In this document: in pieces, positions 35,438 to 43,717 of the stretch
Numbering within the stretch: position 1 is the stretch's first letter
Layout: each line of letters starts with the position of its first letter
Origin: Halobellus inordinatus
GTDB taxonomy: Archaea; Halobacteriota; Halobacteria; Halobacteriales; Haloferacaceae
DNA length: 64,000 bases
Assembly (NCBI RefSeq): GCF_024464655.1
Contig: NZ_JANHAV010000012.1
Location: forward strand, 29,664-93,663
Direction of reading: 5' to 3'
Position numbers and translations under genes: made by a program
Notes under the pieces: generated by a model
What the model was told of the DNA's origin: nothing
The model's database searches: none
The model's input: only the letters and a program-made list of their open reading frames with translations

Positions 35438-36673
35438 CTACCACGCGCGTTCGAGAATTGCTGCGATTTCAGCGACGCTCGGGTCGACGCCGTCGGGCGC
35501 GACCGCCAGCAGGTCGTCGGCGTGGATCGCGTCGGCGATCTCGGGGAAGTCCCCCTGCGCGACGCCCTCGACGTCGCGGAGACGGCCCGGCAGGCCGAGT
35601 TCGTCGCGAACGGCCGCGACGGCGTCGACGATCGCCTCGGCCACGACGTCGGCCGGCCGTCCGGCCACGTCGAGACCGAGCGCCTCCGCGATGAGGTCCC
35701 GGCGACCGTCGACCTCGCTGAAGACGTAGCGCAGGACGTGCGGGGCGACGATGCCGTGGATCGTTCCCTGGTGGACGTCGTAGCCGTGCGAGAAGCCGTG
35801 GCCGAACGCGTGGACGATCGACGCCCGGTAGCCTTCAGCGCCGGCGAGGCCGTACTGGACGGCCACGATGCCGGCGAGAGCGTCGGAAAGGCGGTCAGCG
35901 TCCATCGGGTCCTCGCTGATCGCCCCAAGACCCGAGCGGAGCAATCGAAGTCCGCGCGCGGCCGTCCCGTCGGTGATCGGAGTCGAAAGCGGGGAGTAGA
36001 GCATTTCGAGTCCTTTGTCGAAGCCGTTCATCGCCGACGACGCGAGGACGGACTGTGGAGTCGTCCGGTAGAGGTCGGCGTCGTAAAACAGCGCGTCAGG
36101 CATCAGCCGCGGGTCGCGCACGCCTCCGCTCGGAGGGCCGTCGTCCGCCCGTTCGCTGTCGAGGTCGGCGTCGCGATCCAGAGAGAGTGTCACGCCAGCG
36201 AGATCTGAGAGGTCCGCGCCGGCGAGTGTCGTCGGGACGGCGACGATCGAGAGGGGATCACCGTCGGTCGCGACAGGCAAGTCCCCGGTCTCGACGGCGT
36301 CCCGAGCGACGGCAGCCGCTGAGTCCCCGTGCGACGAGAGCGCGGCGAGGACTTTCGCCGTGTCGAGCGTGCTCCCGCCGCCGACGGCGACGACGGCGTC
36401 GACGCCCTCCGTTCGGGCTCGTTCGAGGCCCGCGAGCGCCGTCCCGAGCGTCTTCGCGGGCGTCGTCTCGGGGAACTCCGCGACCAGGCGGTGGCCGAGA
36501 CCTTCCCGGATCGGATCGACGACGGCCGGCGTCGTCCCGACGGTCCGCCCGCTGACGAGCATCGCGCTGTCGATGTCCTGGCGTTCGAGTTCCGTTCCCA
36601 GTTGGTCGACACAACCCGCGCCGACGGCGATTCGACCGGGGCGAAAGTCGAACGTGAATCCCGCTGCGTTCAT
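35438..36673 (-). CDS. iron-containing alcohol dehydrogenase family enzyme
   Basis: A 411-residue group III (iron-type) dehydrogenase. VAVGGGSTLDTAK near residue 95 binds NAD(P) and metal ligands are supplied by the Asp in NGFDKGLEM and the histidines in IVHAFGHGFSHGYDVHQG. The divergence from classical Fe-ADH makes the substrate uncertain; maleylacetate reductase and glycerol or lactaldehyde-type enzymes are in the same family. GGTATTTTTG on the minus strand about 26 bases before the start is its likely TATA box. Confidence 0.82.
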   Translation of the reverse strand: MNAAGFTFDFRPGRIAVGAGCVDQLGTELERQDIDSAMLVSGRTVGTTPAVVDPIREGLGHRLVAEFPETTPAKTLGTALAGLERARTEGVDAVVAVGGGSTLDTAKVLAALSSHGDSAAAVARDAVETGDLPVATDGDPLSIVAVPTTLAGADLSDLAGVTLSLDRDADLDSERADDGPPSGGVRDPRLMPDALFYDADLYRTTPQSVLASSAMNGFDKGLEMLYSPLSTPITDGTAARGLRLLRSGLGAISEDPMDADRLSDALAGIVAVQYGLAGAEGYRASIVHAFGHGFSHGYDVHQGTIHGIVAPHVLRYVFSEVDGRRDLIAEALGLDVAGRPADVVAEAIVDAVAAVRDELGLPGRLRDVEGVAQGDFPEIADAIHADDLLAVAPDGVDPSVAEIAAILERAW

Positions 36674-36779
36674 AGCTTGAGAGTACGCAGCGGGCGCAAA
36701 AATACCTAGTCGAACTGGTCGTCCGCGCCGGCGTCGCGGCCGAGGTTGATACTGTCGGACGAACTATGTGGAAGTTATC

Positions 36780-36824
36780 GGCACCCCTGGGTGCCAACAT
36801 CACTCGCGAACTGCCGTCCGGCAG
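36780..36824. terminator. tandem hairpins after the HTH/small membrane protein genes
   Basis: GGCACCC (36780-36786) pairs with GGGTGCC (36789-36795) and CTGCCG (36811-36816) with CGGCAG (36819-36824), both perfect with two-base spacers. They lie just downstream of the minus-strand gene ending at 36843 and upstream of the dehydrogenase promoter. A transcription-termination or mRNA 3'-end role is inferred; archaeal termination usually depends on T-runs, which are not prominent here. Confidence 0.4.
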
Positions 36825-36842
36825 TATAATAGACGGCTCACG

Positions 36843-37118
36843 TCACTCCGTGTCCAGCGTCAGCGACGCCAGTACTAGTAGCATTCCACTGGAGACGATG
36901 AGCGCCTGCACGAGGGCCGCCGAGAGGAGAGACGTGTCGAACATACGATAGATGAGGCCCTCACAGATCGCGCCGATCCCGATGAACACGAAGCCGGCCG
37001 AGACGTAGAGCATCGGACTGCTCGAACTGCGCTGATAACCGTGATACGCCAGGTACGCGACGAGCAGGCTGAGCACGAGGGTGATCAGTTTGACGACCAG
37101 GATCGGCGGGTCGATCAT
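36843..37118 (-). CDS. DUF7521-like small membrane protein
   Basis: A 91-residue protein with three hydrophobic helices (about residues 6-26, 38-57 and 65-85). Its ATG overlaps the stop of the HTH gene as TAATG (37116-37120), a coupling typical of haloarchaeal HTH/DUF7521 pairs, where the membrane protein may sense a signal for the regulator. No catalytic residues are evident. The longer frame starting at 37145 is discarded because it runs inside the HTH gene. Confidence 0.72.
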   Translation of the reverse strand: MIDPPILVVKLITLVLSLLVAYLAYHGYQRSSSSPMLYVSAGFVFIGIGAICEGLIYRMFDTSLLSAALVQALIVSSGMLLVLASLTLDTE

Positions 37119-37474
37119 TATCTGCTGTCCCGGATGTCGTTCCACAGCGACGTGAAGTTGTCCGCGAGGTCGTCACGCGTCTCGATCGACAGCGAGAGGT
37201 CGCCGTCGACGACTTCGACGTGGATCGATTCGAGCGTCGTCTCGAAGCGGCGTCGGTGTGAGCCGTCCGCGCCGACGGTCGACTGCTCGTCGATGAGGTC
37301 GTGTTCCTGGAGCGTTTCGAGCCGGCGATAGACCGTCGAGAGGGAGGCGTCACAGACCTCCCGGAGTTCTTTGGCCGTTCGCGGCTCCCGATCGGCCGCG
37401 AGGAGGATTCGCCGCGCGTACTCGTCCGCAAGCAGCTCGAAGATGGGCGCGTCCGCGCTCTTTCCCCACTCCAT
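37118..37474 (-). CDS. winged-helix transcription regulator
   Basis: Encodes 118 residues with a winged helix at about 5-75 (YARRILLAAD, ELREVCDASLSTVYRRLETL), typical of ArsR/TrmB-like haloarchaeal regulators, then a short beta-rich tail. It is translationally coupled to the small membrane protein downstream. Target genes are unknown; the divergent Cys-motif membrane genes beginning at 37617 are candidates. Confidence 0.82.
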   Translation of the reverse strand: MEWGKSADAPIFELLADEYARRILLAADREPRTAKELREVCDASLSTVYRRLETLQEHDLIDEQSTVGADGSHRRRFETTLESIHVEVVDGDLSLSIETRDDLADNFTSLWNDIRDSR

Positions 37475-37616
37475 ATCGGCCGTATTTCGGCCAGATGCAA
37501 AGCATCGACGGTTCGGCGTGTCGGCGGTGACGAGCGGGGACGTCGGCCGCGGCGTTTTCTCCGGCGGTGCAAAAAGCCGGGGCGTTTTATGAGGTCCGTA
37601 TCAGAGAGTGGGTGAT

Positions 37617-38057
37617 ATGAACCGATCGCGAACGCGGATCGCCAAATCGGCGGTGGTCGGCGCCGGCTCGTTCGTCCTCTTCGGCGTCGTCACCGGGCTG
37701 ATCCCCAATCCGCTCTACGTACGGATGGTCCCGCGGACGGCGCTCGATTACCTGTTTCTCGCCCTCACCGCAGGCTTTCTCGGCCTCTACACGTTCCAGC
37801 GGACGCCCGCCAGCCAGCGCGAGGACGGGGCCGCGACCGCGAGCGCCGTCCTCGGGTTTCTCGCCTTCGGCTGTCCGATCTGCAACGCCCTGCTGCTCGC
37901 GCTGTTCAGCAGTTCGGCGCTGATGACCTACTTGGATCCGCTCCGGCCGCTGTTGGGCGCTGTGAGCGTCGCGTTCTTCGGCGGGCTACTGTACGTCCGC
38001 TCCCAGCGGACGTGTGAGGTCTGCGTCGACCAACCGTCGGGGTCGCCCTCGGAATGA
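37617..38057 (+). CDS. Cys-motif membrane protein (GCPIC type)
   Basis: A 146-residue protein with about four membrane spans. A span begins FGCPICNALLLAL, and the C-terminal tail carries CEVC. A comparable GCASC motif with the same downstream proline and LR pattern occurs in the product of 38380-38928, so the two look like distant members of one family. Thiol pairs in helices suggest metal (copper, mercury) or disulphide chemistry. A GCGTTTTATG promoter-like box lies about 30 bases before ATG 37617. A GTG at 37608 is an alternative start. Confidence 0.65.
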   Translation: MNRSRTRIAKSAVVGAGSFVLFGVVTGLIPNPLYVRMVPRTALDYLFLALTAGFLGLYTFQRTPASQREDGAATASAVLGFLAFGCPICNALLLALFSSSALMTYLDPLRPLLGAVSVAFFGGLLYVRSQRTCEVCVDQPSGSPSE

Positions 38058-38335
38058 CCGGGCCGTCGTGTGAGGCCAGCGAAGACGAGAGCGCCGAGTC
38101 GGACTCTCGCTGGTCGCTCCTCGGTCTCGGCGGCGCGGTGAGTCTCTGTTGTCTCTTCGCGGCACCGGCGGCCGGTGGCGCGGTGGGCGGGACGGTCGCC
38201 GGCGGCGCGACGGCCGCGCTCGGCGGTGGCGTCGTTCGGATTCTCGTCTCGGCGCTAACGGTCGGGCTCTTGGGGCTGGCCCTTCGATATAGAGGCGGCT
38301 CGTGCGCGTGCGACCAGAACGCCGGCGGTGAGTGA
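38054..38335 (+). CDS. small two-helix membrane protein with Cys motifs
   Basis: Encodes 93 residues: an acidic N terminus, a Gly/Ala-rich hydrophobic hairpin with VSLCCLFAAPAAGG, and a C-terminal CACD. It overlaps the preceding gene by four bases (ATGA). The paired cysteines and position suggest that it works with the GCPIC protein, perhaps as a MerT-like or thiol-relay component, but no family is recognised. Confidence 0.6.
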   Translation: MTGPSCEASEDESAESDSRWSLLGLGGAVSLCCLFAAPAAGGAVGGTVAGGATAALGGGVVRILVSALTVGLLGLALRYRGGSCACDQNAGGE

Positions 38336-38379
38336 CGAGTGCGCGACAGCCCAGCGTCGTACAGGGGCCGACGCCGGCG

Positions 38380-38928
38380 TTATTCTGACCCCGACGCAGC
38401 AGGGATCGAGCACTGCCGCGGATCGCCGATCCGCGAGAGGTAGCCGAGAAGCAGTACGAGACCGCCCAGACGGAGCAAATTCCCGTGGAACGGCAACGTC
38501 GCGAGGGCGCCAACGAAGCCGAGAAGTCCGAGGACGCCGGCCCCACAGCTGGCACAGCCCGACGCGACGAGCCCCGGGAGGACGCTCGACAGCCCGCGAG
38601 CGCCGCGGATGCCGACGTAGCGAACGCGCCCGATCGCAGTCGTGAGCGCGATCCCGGTCACGACAGCGTAGACGACGATCAAGCCGAGTCCGAGCGCGCC
38701 GATCGTCTGGTAGGTGTTCGCGGTGAGCGCGAGCAGCGCGTCGTCGGCGTACGCGAGGTCGGCCCCGAGCATCTGCATCGTGTACGTCGGAAACGAACTC
38801 AACACGAGCAGGCAGTACGTCGCGGCCGCGACGGCGACCGTCCCGACCGTTCGCGCGGTGGACGTGAACGGATACGCCATCGCGGCGACGAATCGGCCGA
38901 GATGCGTGTCTTGTGGTGTCTCGGACAT
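38380..38928 (-). CDS. Cys-motif membrane protein (GCASC type)
   Basis: A 182-residue membrane protein with four to five spans. SGCASCGAGVLGLLGF begins the fourth span; the following FHGNLLRLGG parallels the YLDPLRPLLG of the GCPIC protein. It starts three bases after the DsbA-like gene ends, so the two are co-transcribed, supporting a thiol-redox role. Exact function is unknown. Confidence 0.68.
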   Translation of the reverse strand: MSETPQDTHLGRFVAAMAYPFTSTARTVGTVAVAAATYCLLVLSSFPTYTMQMLGADLAYADDALLALTANTYQTIGALGLGLIVVYAVVTGIALTTAIGRVRYVGIRGARGLSSVLPGLVASGCASCGAGVLGLLGFVGALATLPFHGNLLRLGGLVLLLGYLSRIGDPRQCSIPAASGSE

Positions 38929-38931
38929 TTG

Positions 38932-39669
38932 TTAGGCGTTTCTGACCTTCGAGATGGCCTCGTCGAAGCGTTCGTACGGCTGTGCGCCGACCATCTGGCC
39001 CGCCGCGTTCGTCTGTCGGTTGTAGATGATGAACGCGGGCGAGCCCTGGATCCCGTACTGTCTGGCCTGCTGGACGTCTGTCTCGATGGACGCCTCGATA
39101 TCGTCGCGGCGCTCGCGCATACACGCGTCGACGGCGTCGGCGTCGATCCCGTCGACCTCTCGGGTGATGTCGAGGAGGTTCGCCCGCGACGCCCACTCGG
39201 AGTTCGAAGACGACTGCGCGTCGAAGACGGCCGAGTGCCACTCCCAGTAGCGGGCGGGCGTCTCCTCGCGGACGGTTCGCCAGACGCAGCGGTCCATCAC
39301 GGCGGCCGTCATCGACGCCTCGCCGAGATAGGGATACTCGATGAACACGAACCGGATCGAGCCCGTCTCGATGTGGTTCTCGATCAGATCCGGCAGCGTA
39401 TTTTGCTCGAAGCGCCGACAGAACGGGCACTGGTAGTCGCTCCAGTAGTACATATCGACCGACGCGTTCGACTCACCCATCACCGGGTGCCCCTGGAGGT
39501 CGATACCGAATCCGGTAGTCTCTGAACTACTGTAGAGCGGAACGTCGGGCGGCGGCGACGACGCCGAATCGAGACGCGACGCCCCGTAGACGACTCCGCC
39601 GCCGGCGAGAATCGTCCCGATCCCGCCGAGGAGGGCGCGCCGCGTGGTTGGAGAGTCTGACAGATCCAT
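38932..39669 (-). CDS. DsbA-family exported thiol oxidoreductase
   Basis: Encodes 245 residues with a twin-arginine signal (TTRRALLGGIG) and a DsbA/Thioredoxin_4 domain. The active site is YQCPFCRRFEQ near residue 87 and the cis-Pro region is IQGSPAFIIYN near 205. It would form or exchange disulphides outside the membrane, and may feed the Cys-motif membrane protein encoded next. CATAAATC at 39692-39699 (minus-strand TATA) is 23-30 bases before ATG 39669; the longer upstream frame is rejected. Confidence 0.87.
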   Translation of the reverse strand: MDLSDSPTTRRALLGGIGTILAGGGVVYGASRLDSASSPPPDVPLYSSSETTGFGIDLQGHPVMGESNASVDMYYWSDYQCPFCRRFEQNTLPDLIENHIETGSIRFVFIEYPYLGEASMTAAVMDRCVWRTVREETPARYWEWHSAVFDAQSSSNSEWASRANLLDITREVDGIDADAVDACMRERRDDIEASIETDVQQARQYGIQGSPAFIIYNRQTNAAGQMVGAQPYERFDEAISKVRNA

Positions 39670-39760
39670 ACTGCCAGTTCGGAGGACGAGGCATAAATCG
39701 CGTACGGCAATGTGCTGAGTCTGCAAACGAGGCACGCCAGGGATTGACAGGCCAACGGAC

Positions 39761-39800
39761 GGTCGAGTCGAACAGCGTAAAACGCTCTGTGGACTCGACC
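39761..39800. promoter_or_regulatory. strong nested hairpin just before the AEC transporter start
   Basis: GGTCGAGTC (39761-39769) pairs with GACTCGACC (39792-39800) and, inside, AGCGT (39774-39778) with ACGCT (39782-39786), leaving an AAA loop. The 40-base structure ends five bases before ATG 39806 and no normal TATA-like box is visible at the usual distance. It may be an operator, or a leader hairpin controlling translation. Confidence 0.5.
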
Positions 39801-39805
39801 TTCGT

Positions 39806-40714
39806 ATGGAGGTCCTCGGCCGACTGCTCGGACTGCTCGCGCTCCTCCTGGTCGGGACCGGACTGCGTTTGTCGGGCGTCCTCGACACTCATCGCACGCA
39901 GCGCCTCAACGACGTCGCCTACTACGTCGCGTTGCCGGCGCTCATCTTCGTCTCGACGTACGACCGCGCGATCGACGAACTGCTCACGCCGGGACTGCTC
40001 GCCGGCTTGCTCGCAGTACTCTTCGCGACCGCCGGGGTCGCGTGGGGGATCCACCGAAAGCGGTCCGCAGGCGGCCGCCAGAGCGTCGCCATCGTGCAGT
40101 CGTATCACTCGAACATCGGCTATCTGGGACTCCCGCTCGTCGCGGCGACGTTCGACGAGCAGGTCACCGCGATCGCGAGCGTCGTCCTCGGCGTGATGTC
40201 GCTGACGCAGGTGCCGCTCACTGTCGTCGTCCTCACCGCGATCAACGAGGCGGACGCCTCCCTCGGCGACGAACTGAACCGCCTCATCCGCAATCCCGTC
40301 CTCGCGACGCTCATCGCGGGCCTGACGATCGGATCGCTCGGACTGTCGGTTCCAGCGCCCGTCACCGGCGGCCTCGACGTGCTCGGGACGCTCGCGCTGC
40401 CAATCGCGCTCCTGTGTGTCGGTGCGTCGCTGCAGATCGATATGCCCAACGTCGATCTCGGCGCGACCGGGAGCGTCGTCGCACTGAAAATCGCACTGAT
40501 GCCGGCGCTCGGTTGGCTCGTCTTCTCGCTGCTGTCGGTCGACGCCGCCACGTTCACGGCCGCGATCGTGATGCTCGGAACCCCGACCGCGGTGTCGACG
40601 TACGTGTTCGCGACGGAACTCGGTGGCGACGCGGAGTTCGCCTCGCTGAACGTGTTTCTCACGACGCTCGCGTCGGTCGGCTCGCTGTTCGTGCTCATCC
40701 GGGCCGTCGGATAG
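39806..40714 (+). CDS. AEC-family (auxin efflux carrier-like) transporter
   Basis: A 302-residue, ten-helix membrane transporter. Family features include LNDVAYYVALPALIF, SYHSNIGYLGLPLV and the P-containing ALPIALLCVGASLQI half-helices. AEC proteins export or import small organic anions such as malate in bacteria; substrate here is unknown. The gene converges with the CDP-alcohol phosphatidyltransferase across the 86-base element. Confidence 0.85.
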   Translation: MEVLGRLLGLLALLLVGTGLRLSGVLDTHRTQRLNDVAYYVALPALIFVSTYDRAIDELLTPGLLAGLLAVLFATAGVAWGIHRKRSAGGRQSVAIVQSYHSNIGYLGLPLVAATFDEQVTAIASVVLGVMSLTQVPLTVVVLTAINEADASLGDELNRLIRNPVLATLIAGLTIGSLGLSVPAPVTGGLDVLGTLALPIALLCVGASLQIDMPNVDLGATGSVVALKIALMPALGWLVFSLLSVDAATFTAAIVMLGTPTAVSTYVFATELGGDAEFASLNVFLTTLASVGSLFVLIRAVG

Positions 40715-40729
40715 CGTAGCGCCGCATCG

Positions 40730-40815
40730 CTATAGTGGCGTTTGCAAGTCTTCACGCACCGAATCGCACGCAGTCGTGCGATTGGCTGTGTGATCAGTTG
40801 CAAACGCTACTATAG
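40730..40815. mobile_element. 86-base MITE-like element with 18-base terminal inverted repeats
   Basis: CTATAGTGGCGTTTGCAA (40730-40747) and TTGCAAACGCTACTATAG (40798-40815) are inverted repeats with one mismatch in 18. An inner palindrome AATCGCACG (40762-40770) / CGTGCGATT (40775-40783) shares the axis. TAGCGCCGC occurs on both sides (40717-40725 and 40817-40825), as a 9-base target duplication would, allowing for a few extra bases. A diverged copy is at 62181-62264. It encodes nothing, so it would depend on a transposase elsewhere. It covers the end of the minus-strand gene that stops at 40794. Confidence 0.7.
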
Positions 40816-41633
40816 ATAGCGCCGCGTGGCAGCCGCCCGGTAACGACCAGGTAATCCCGGACGAAGACGGCGAGCGAGGGCGCGAGAACGGCCGCCGCGA
40901 GTGGACGGACGAGCGCGAACGAGAGCAGCGGCGAGAGCGCGAGCGTGATAAACGCCATCTGGAGACCCGCGAGCGGCCGGCGAACGACGCTGTCGGGGAG
41001 ATCATAGACGGGCTGGCTGCGCCGACGACGCAGTCCGCGACCGAGTTTGAACAGATACCGCGCGGCCGACAGCGACAGGTACCAGATCGGGAGTTGTCCC
41101 CACAGTACCGCGACGACGGGCGCGACGAGGAAGCCCGTCGTGTCGAACGCCATATCGAGTTTTGCGCCGAGCAGGGTCGTCCGGCCGGTCCGCCGGGCGA
41201 GGAAGCCGTCGACGAAGTCAAGCGCACAGCCGGCGCCGTAGAGGAGCGCCGGCAGCCACGCGACCTGCGGCGTGGGCGAGACCGTGCCGAAGCCAGCGAG
41301 CGCCGCGAACAGCACGCCGCGGGCGAGCGTCACGAGGTTCGGCGCACCGAGCGACTCGTACACTGATTCCCTGCCTGCGGTTTCGTCAGGTCGATTCGCG
41401 TCCAGGTGCCGGTAAGTGAACCACAGTTCGAAGCCCGCGACGGTCGTCGCGGGGACGATCCACTGGATCGCGGCCGGCGGAAGCGCAGCGAGCGGCGCCG
41501 CCAACAACACTGCCGCGTCTTCGATACCGAGTGCGAGCGCCGCTGCGCCGCCGGCGGTGAGGACGACGGTCATCACGGCGACCGCAGCCCACTCGCGCTG
41601 GAGCGCCGCCGGGACCGTCCGCGCGTCAGTCAC
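40794..41633 (-). CDS. CDP-alcohol phosphatidyltransferase family protein
   Basis: Encodes 279 residues. The family signature DG(x)2AR(x)8G(x)3D(x)3D is complete: DGFLARRTG through GAKLDMAFD near residues 140-163, within six to eight hydrophobic segments. These integral membrane enzymes join a CDP-alcohol to a polar head group in archaeal phospholipid synthesis. It starts with GTG 41633 in a GTGA overlap with the upstream fusion gene. The last seven residues (IYSSVCN) and the stop are encoded by the right arm of the 86-base element, so the native C terminus was probably replaced. Confidence 0.85.
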   Translation of the reverse strand: MTDARTVPAALQREWAAVAVMTVVLTAGGAAALALGIEDAAVLLAAPLAALPPAAIQWIVPATTVAGFELWFTYRHLDANRPDETAGRESVYESLGAPNLVTLARGVLFAALAGFGTVSPTPQVAWLPALLYGAGCALDFVDGFLARRTGRTTLLGAKLDMAFDTTGFLVAPVVAVLWGQLPIWYLSLSAARYLFKLGRGLRRRRSQPVYDLPDSVVRRPLAGLQMAFITLALSPLLSFALVRPLAAAVLAPSLAVFVRDYLVVTGRLPRGAIYSSVCN

Positions 41634-43717
41634 CGTTCGAACTCCGGATCTTCGAGCGTCGCCAGGCGGTCGCGGTCGGCGTCGGTGAGCCGGAGCCGCG
41701 CGGCCGCGAGGTTGGCGGCGACGTGGTCGGGGTCGTTGCTGGCGGGGATCGGGACGACGCCGCGGTCGACGTGGTATGCGACGGCGACTGCCGCGGGCGA
41801 GACGTCGTGTTCGTCCGCAATCTCGGCGAGAACGGGCTCGTCGAGCAGTCCCGGCGCGGACAGCGGCGAGTGCGCGAGTACCCGGATGCCGCGGGCGTGA
41901 CACGCCTCGATCAGGTCGGTGCGGGGGCGATACGGGTGCGATTCGACCTGTACGATGGCTGGGGGCACACGCGCGGATCCGAGGATGGTCACCAGTTGGG
42001 GAAGCGAAACGTTGCAGACGCCGAGCGATCGGGTGAGACCACGGTCGTAGAGGCCCTCCATCCGTTCCCACGTCTCCGTGAGCGACACGTCGGCGGTTTC
42101 GGGAGCCCCGTCGGCGTCGGTCGGGAACGTCAGCGCTTCCTGTTCTGCTGGCGGCAGCGACGCGAGGTCCGAGAGCGGCCCCTGATAAGCCCACGCGTCG
42201 GGCCAGTGGAGCAGATACGCGTCAAGTGCGTCGATACCGAGTTCCGCGAGCGTTCCCTCGCAAGCCTCCGCGACGTGCTCGTGATTCGTGTTCCAGACCT
42301 TGCTGAGGAGAAAGAGCCCCTCGCGGTCGGGCGCGCCGGGCGAGTCGAGAAGGTCGCCGATCCGCGATTCGTTGCCGTACAGCTCGGCCGAATCGAACAG
42401 CCGGTAGCCCGCATCAAGCGCGGTCGCGATCGACTCGATTCGATCGACGTACTCGCCGTCGCGGTAGCGAGAACAGCCGAAGCCGACCGGCGGCAGTCGA
42501 ATCGCGGCGTCACGGGTCGTCGGGGACGAGTCGGAGTCTGCCTGTCGGAATCCGGGAGTCAGAGCGTCAGTGCGCCGCGTCCCGGACGTCGAAGTGTCAG
42601 CGCGTCGCGGCCCGGACATTGAATCGAGAGCGCCCGCGTGGCGCGCGATCGGCCGGACCGGCGGAGCCGAGAGTGCCTCGGTCTCGGGAGGTGCGGTCCA
42701 CTCGCCCGCGACGGGAATCGGGCCGCCGTCCTCGGCCGCGCGCTCGATGGCGTTACAGACAGCCACCACGTGAGCGGCACGACGGGCCCCTGCAGTCGAG
42801 CGGTCGCCGCGTTCGACACCCGCAGCGAGCCGTTCCGGCCCCGCGAGGTACCGCCGTTCTCGACGGGGTGACGGGTGCGGGGCCGCGACGTAGGAGCGAC
42901 CCGCGCCACCGACGGAGACGGTGCCGCGCTCGGCGGCGAGCGCGCCGCTGTCTGCGAGATACAGCGAGCCGTCGTCGCCGTGGAGTTCGAGGCTGTTGAA
43001 CTCGCGGCTTCGATGGGGCGCATACAGGCTCGCAGTGAGGCGGATCACGGGACCGGACTCGAAGGCGACCGTCGCCTCGACGTGCGCCGGTCGGGAGGGT
43101 TCGCGCTCCTCACGGTCGGGCCAGACGTCGAGTGCGTCGGCGCGCCGAACGCGCTCGACTGGACCGAACCAGGACACCAGGAGCGACAGCGGATAGACGG
43201 CGCCGTCGTACAGCGGGCCGACAGCGAGAAACGAACCGGGCGAGTCGTGCCACTCGGTCACGCGCCCGACGTGGGCGTGGGCGTACCCCAGTCGGATCGG
43301 CCCGAATCGGCCGTCGCCGAGGAGCGACCGAGCGTGACGCTGGGCGTCACAGCGGTGATTGATCGGCGCACAGCCGAGCGCCACCTCTCGCTCCGCGGCC
43401 ATCGCCACGAGGTCGGCGGCGCGGTCGGCGTCGAGTGCGAGCGGTTTCTCGCTGAAGACGTGACGATCTGCGCGGAGGCAGTGTTCCGTCACGTCGGCGT
43501 GGGCGGCGTGGCTCGTGAGGTTCACGACGAGCGGCACTGACTCGGCGGCGAGCAACTCTCCGACGTCGGCGTACGGCGTGGCTCCGTGGACGCTCGCCAG
43601 CGTTTCGGCCCGGGAGTAATCGAGATCGCAGACGGCGGCTAGCTCCAGTGACGACTCCGCGAGACCAGCGGCGTACTTTCGAGCGACTGCGCCGGCGCCG
43701 ACGAACGCGCACTCCAT
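41630..43717 (-). CDS. Gfo/Idh/MocA oxidoreductase fused to aldo/keto reductase
   Basis: A 695-residue two-domain enzyme. Residues about 1-330 are a Gfo/Idh/MocA dehydrogenase (FVGAGAVARKYAAGL Rossmann loop, the FSEKPLALD motif near 90). A low-complexity linker (SGPRRADTSTSGTRRTDA) follows, then residues about 405-695 form an aldo/keto reductase with the tetrad Asp and Tyr in FDSAELYG, Lys in LSKVWN and His in LLHWPD. The two domains normally act on sugars or sugar alcohols, so coupled oxidation-reduction is possible. It overlaps the phosphatidyltransferase gene and is divergent from a glycosyltransferase, hinting at lipid or surface glycan chemistry. ATG 43717 opens exactly at the Rossmann strand. 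Confidence 0.85.
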   Translation of the reverse strand: MECAFVGAGAVARKYAAGLAESSLELAAVCDLDYSRAETLASVHGATPYADVGELLAAESVPLVVNLTSHAAHADVTEHCLRADRHVFSEKPLALDADRAADLVAMAAEREVALGCAPINHRCDAQRHARSLLGDGRFGPIRLGYAHAHVGRVTEWHDSPGSFLAVGPLYDGAVYPLSLLVSWFGPVERVRRADALDVWPDREEREPSRPAHVEATVAFESGPVIRLTASLYAPHRSREFNSLELHGDDGSLYLADSGALAAERGTVSVGGAGRSYVAAPHPSPRRERRYLAGPERLAAGVERGDRSTAGARRAAHVVAVCNAIERAAEDGGPIPVAGEWTAPPETEALSAPPVRPIARHAGALDSMSGPRRADTSTSGTRRTDALTPGFRQADSDSSPTTRDAAIRLPPVGFGCSRYRDGEYVDRIESIATALDAGYRLFDSAELYGNESRIGDLLDSPGAPDREGLFLLSKVWNTNHEHVAEACEGTLAELGIDALDAYLLHWPDAWAYQGPLSDLASLPPAEQEALTFPTDADGAPETADVSLTETWERMEGLYDRGLTRSLGVCNVSLPQLVTILGSARVPPAIVQVESHPYRPRTDLIEACHARGIRVLAHSPLSAPGLLDEPVLAEIADEHDVSPAAVAVAYHVDRGVVPIPASNDPDHVAANLAAARLRLTDADRDRLATLEDPEFER

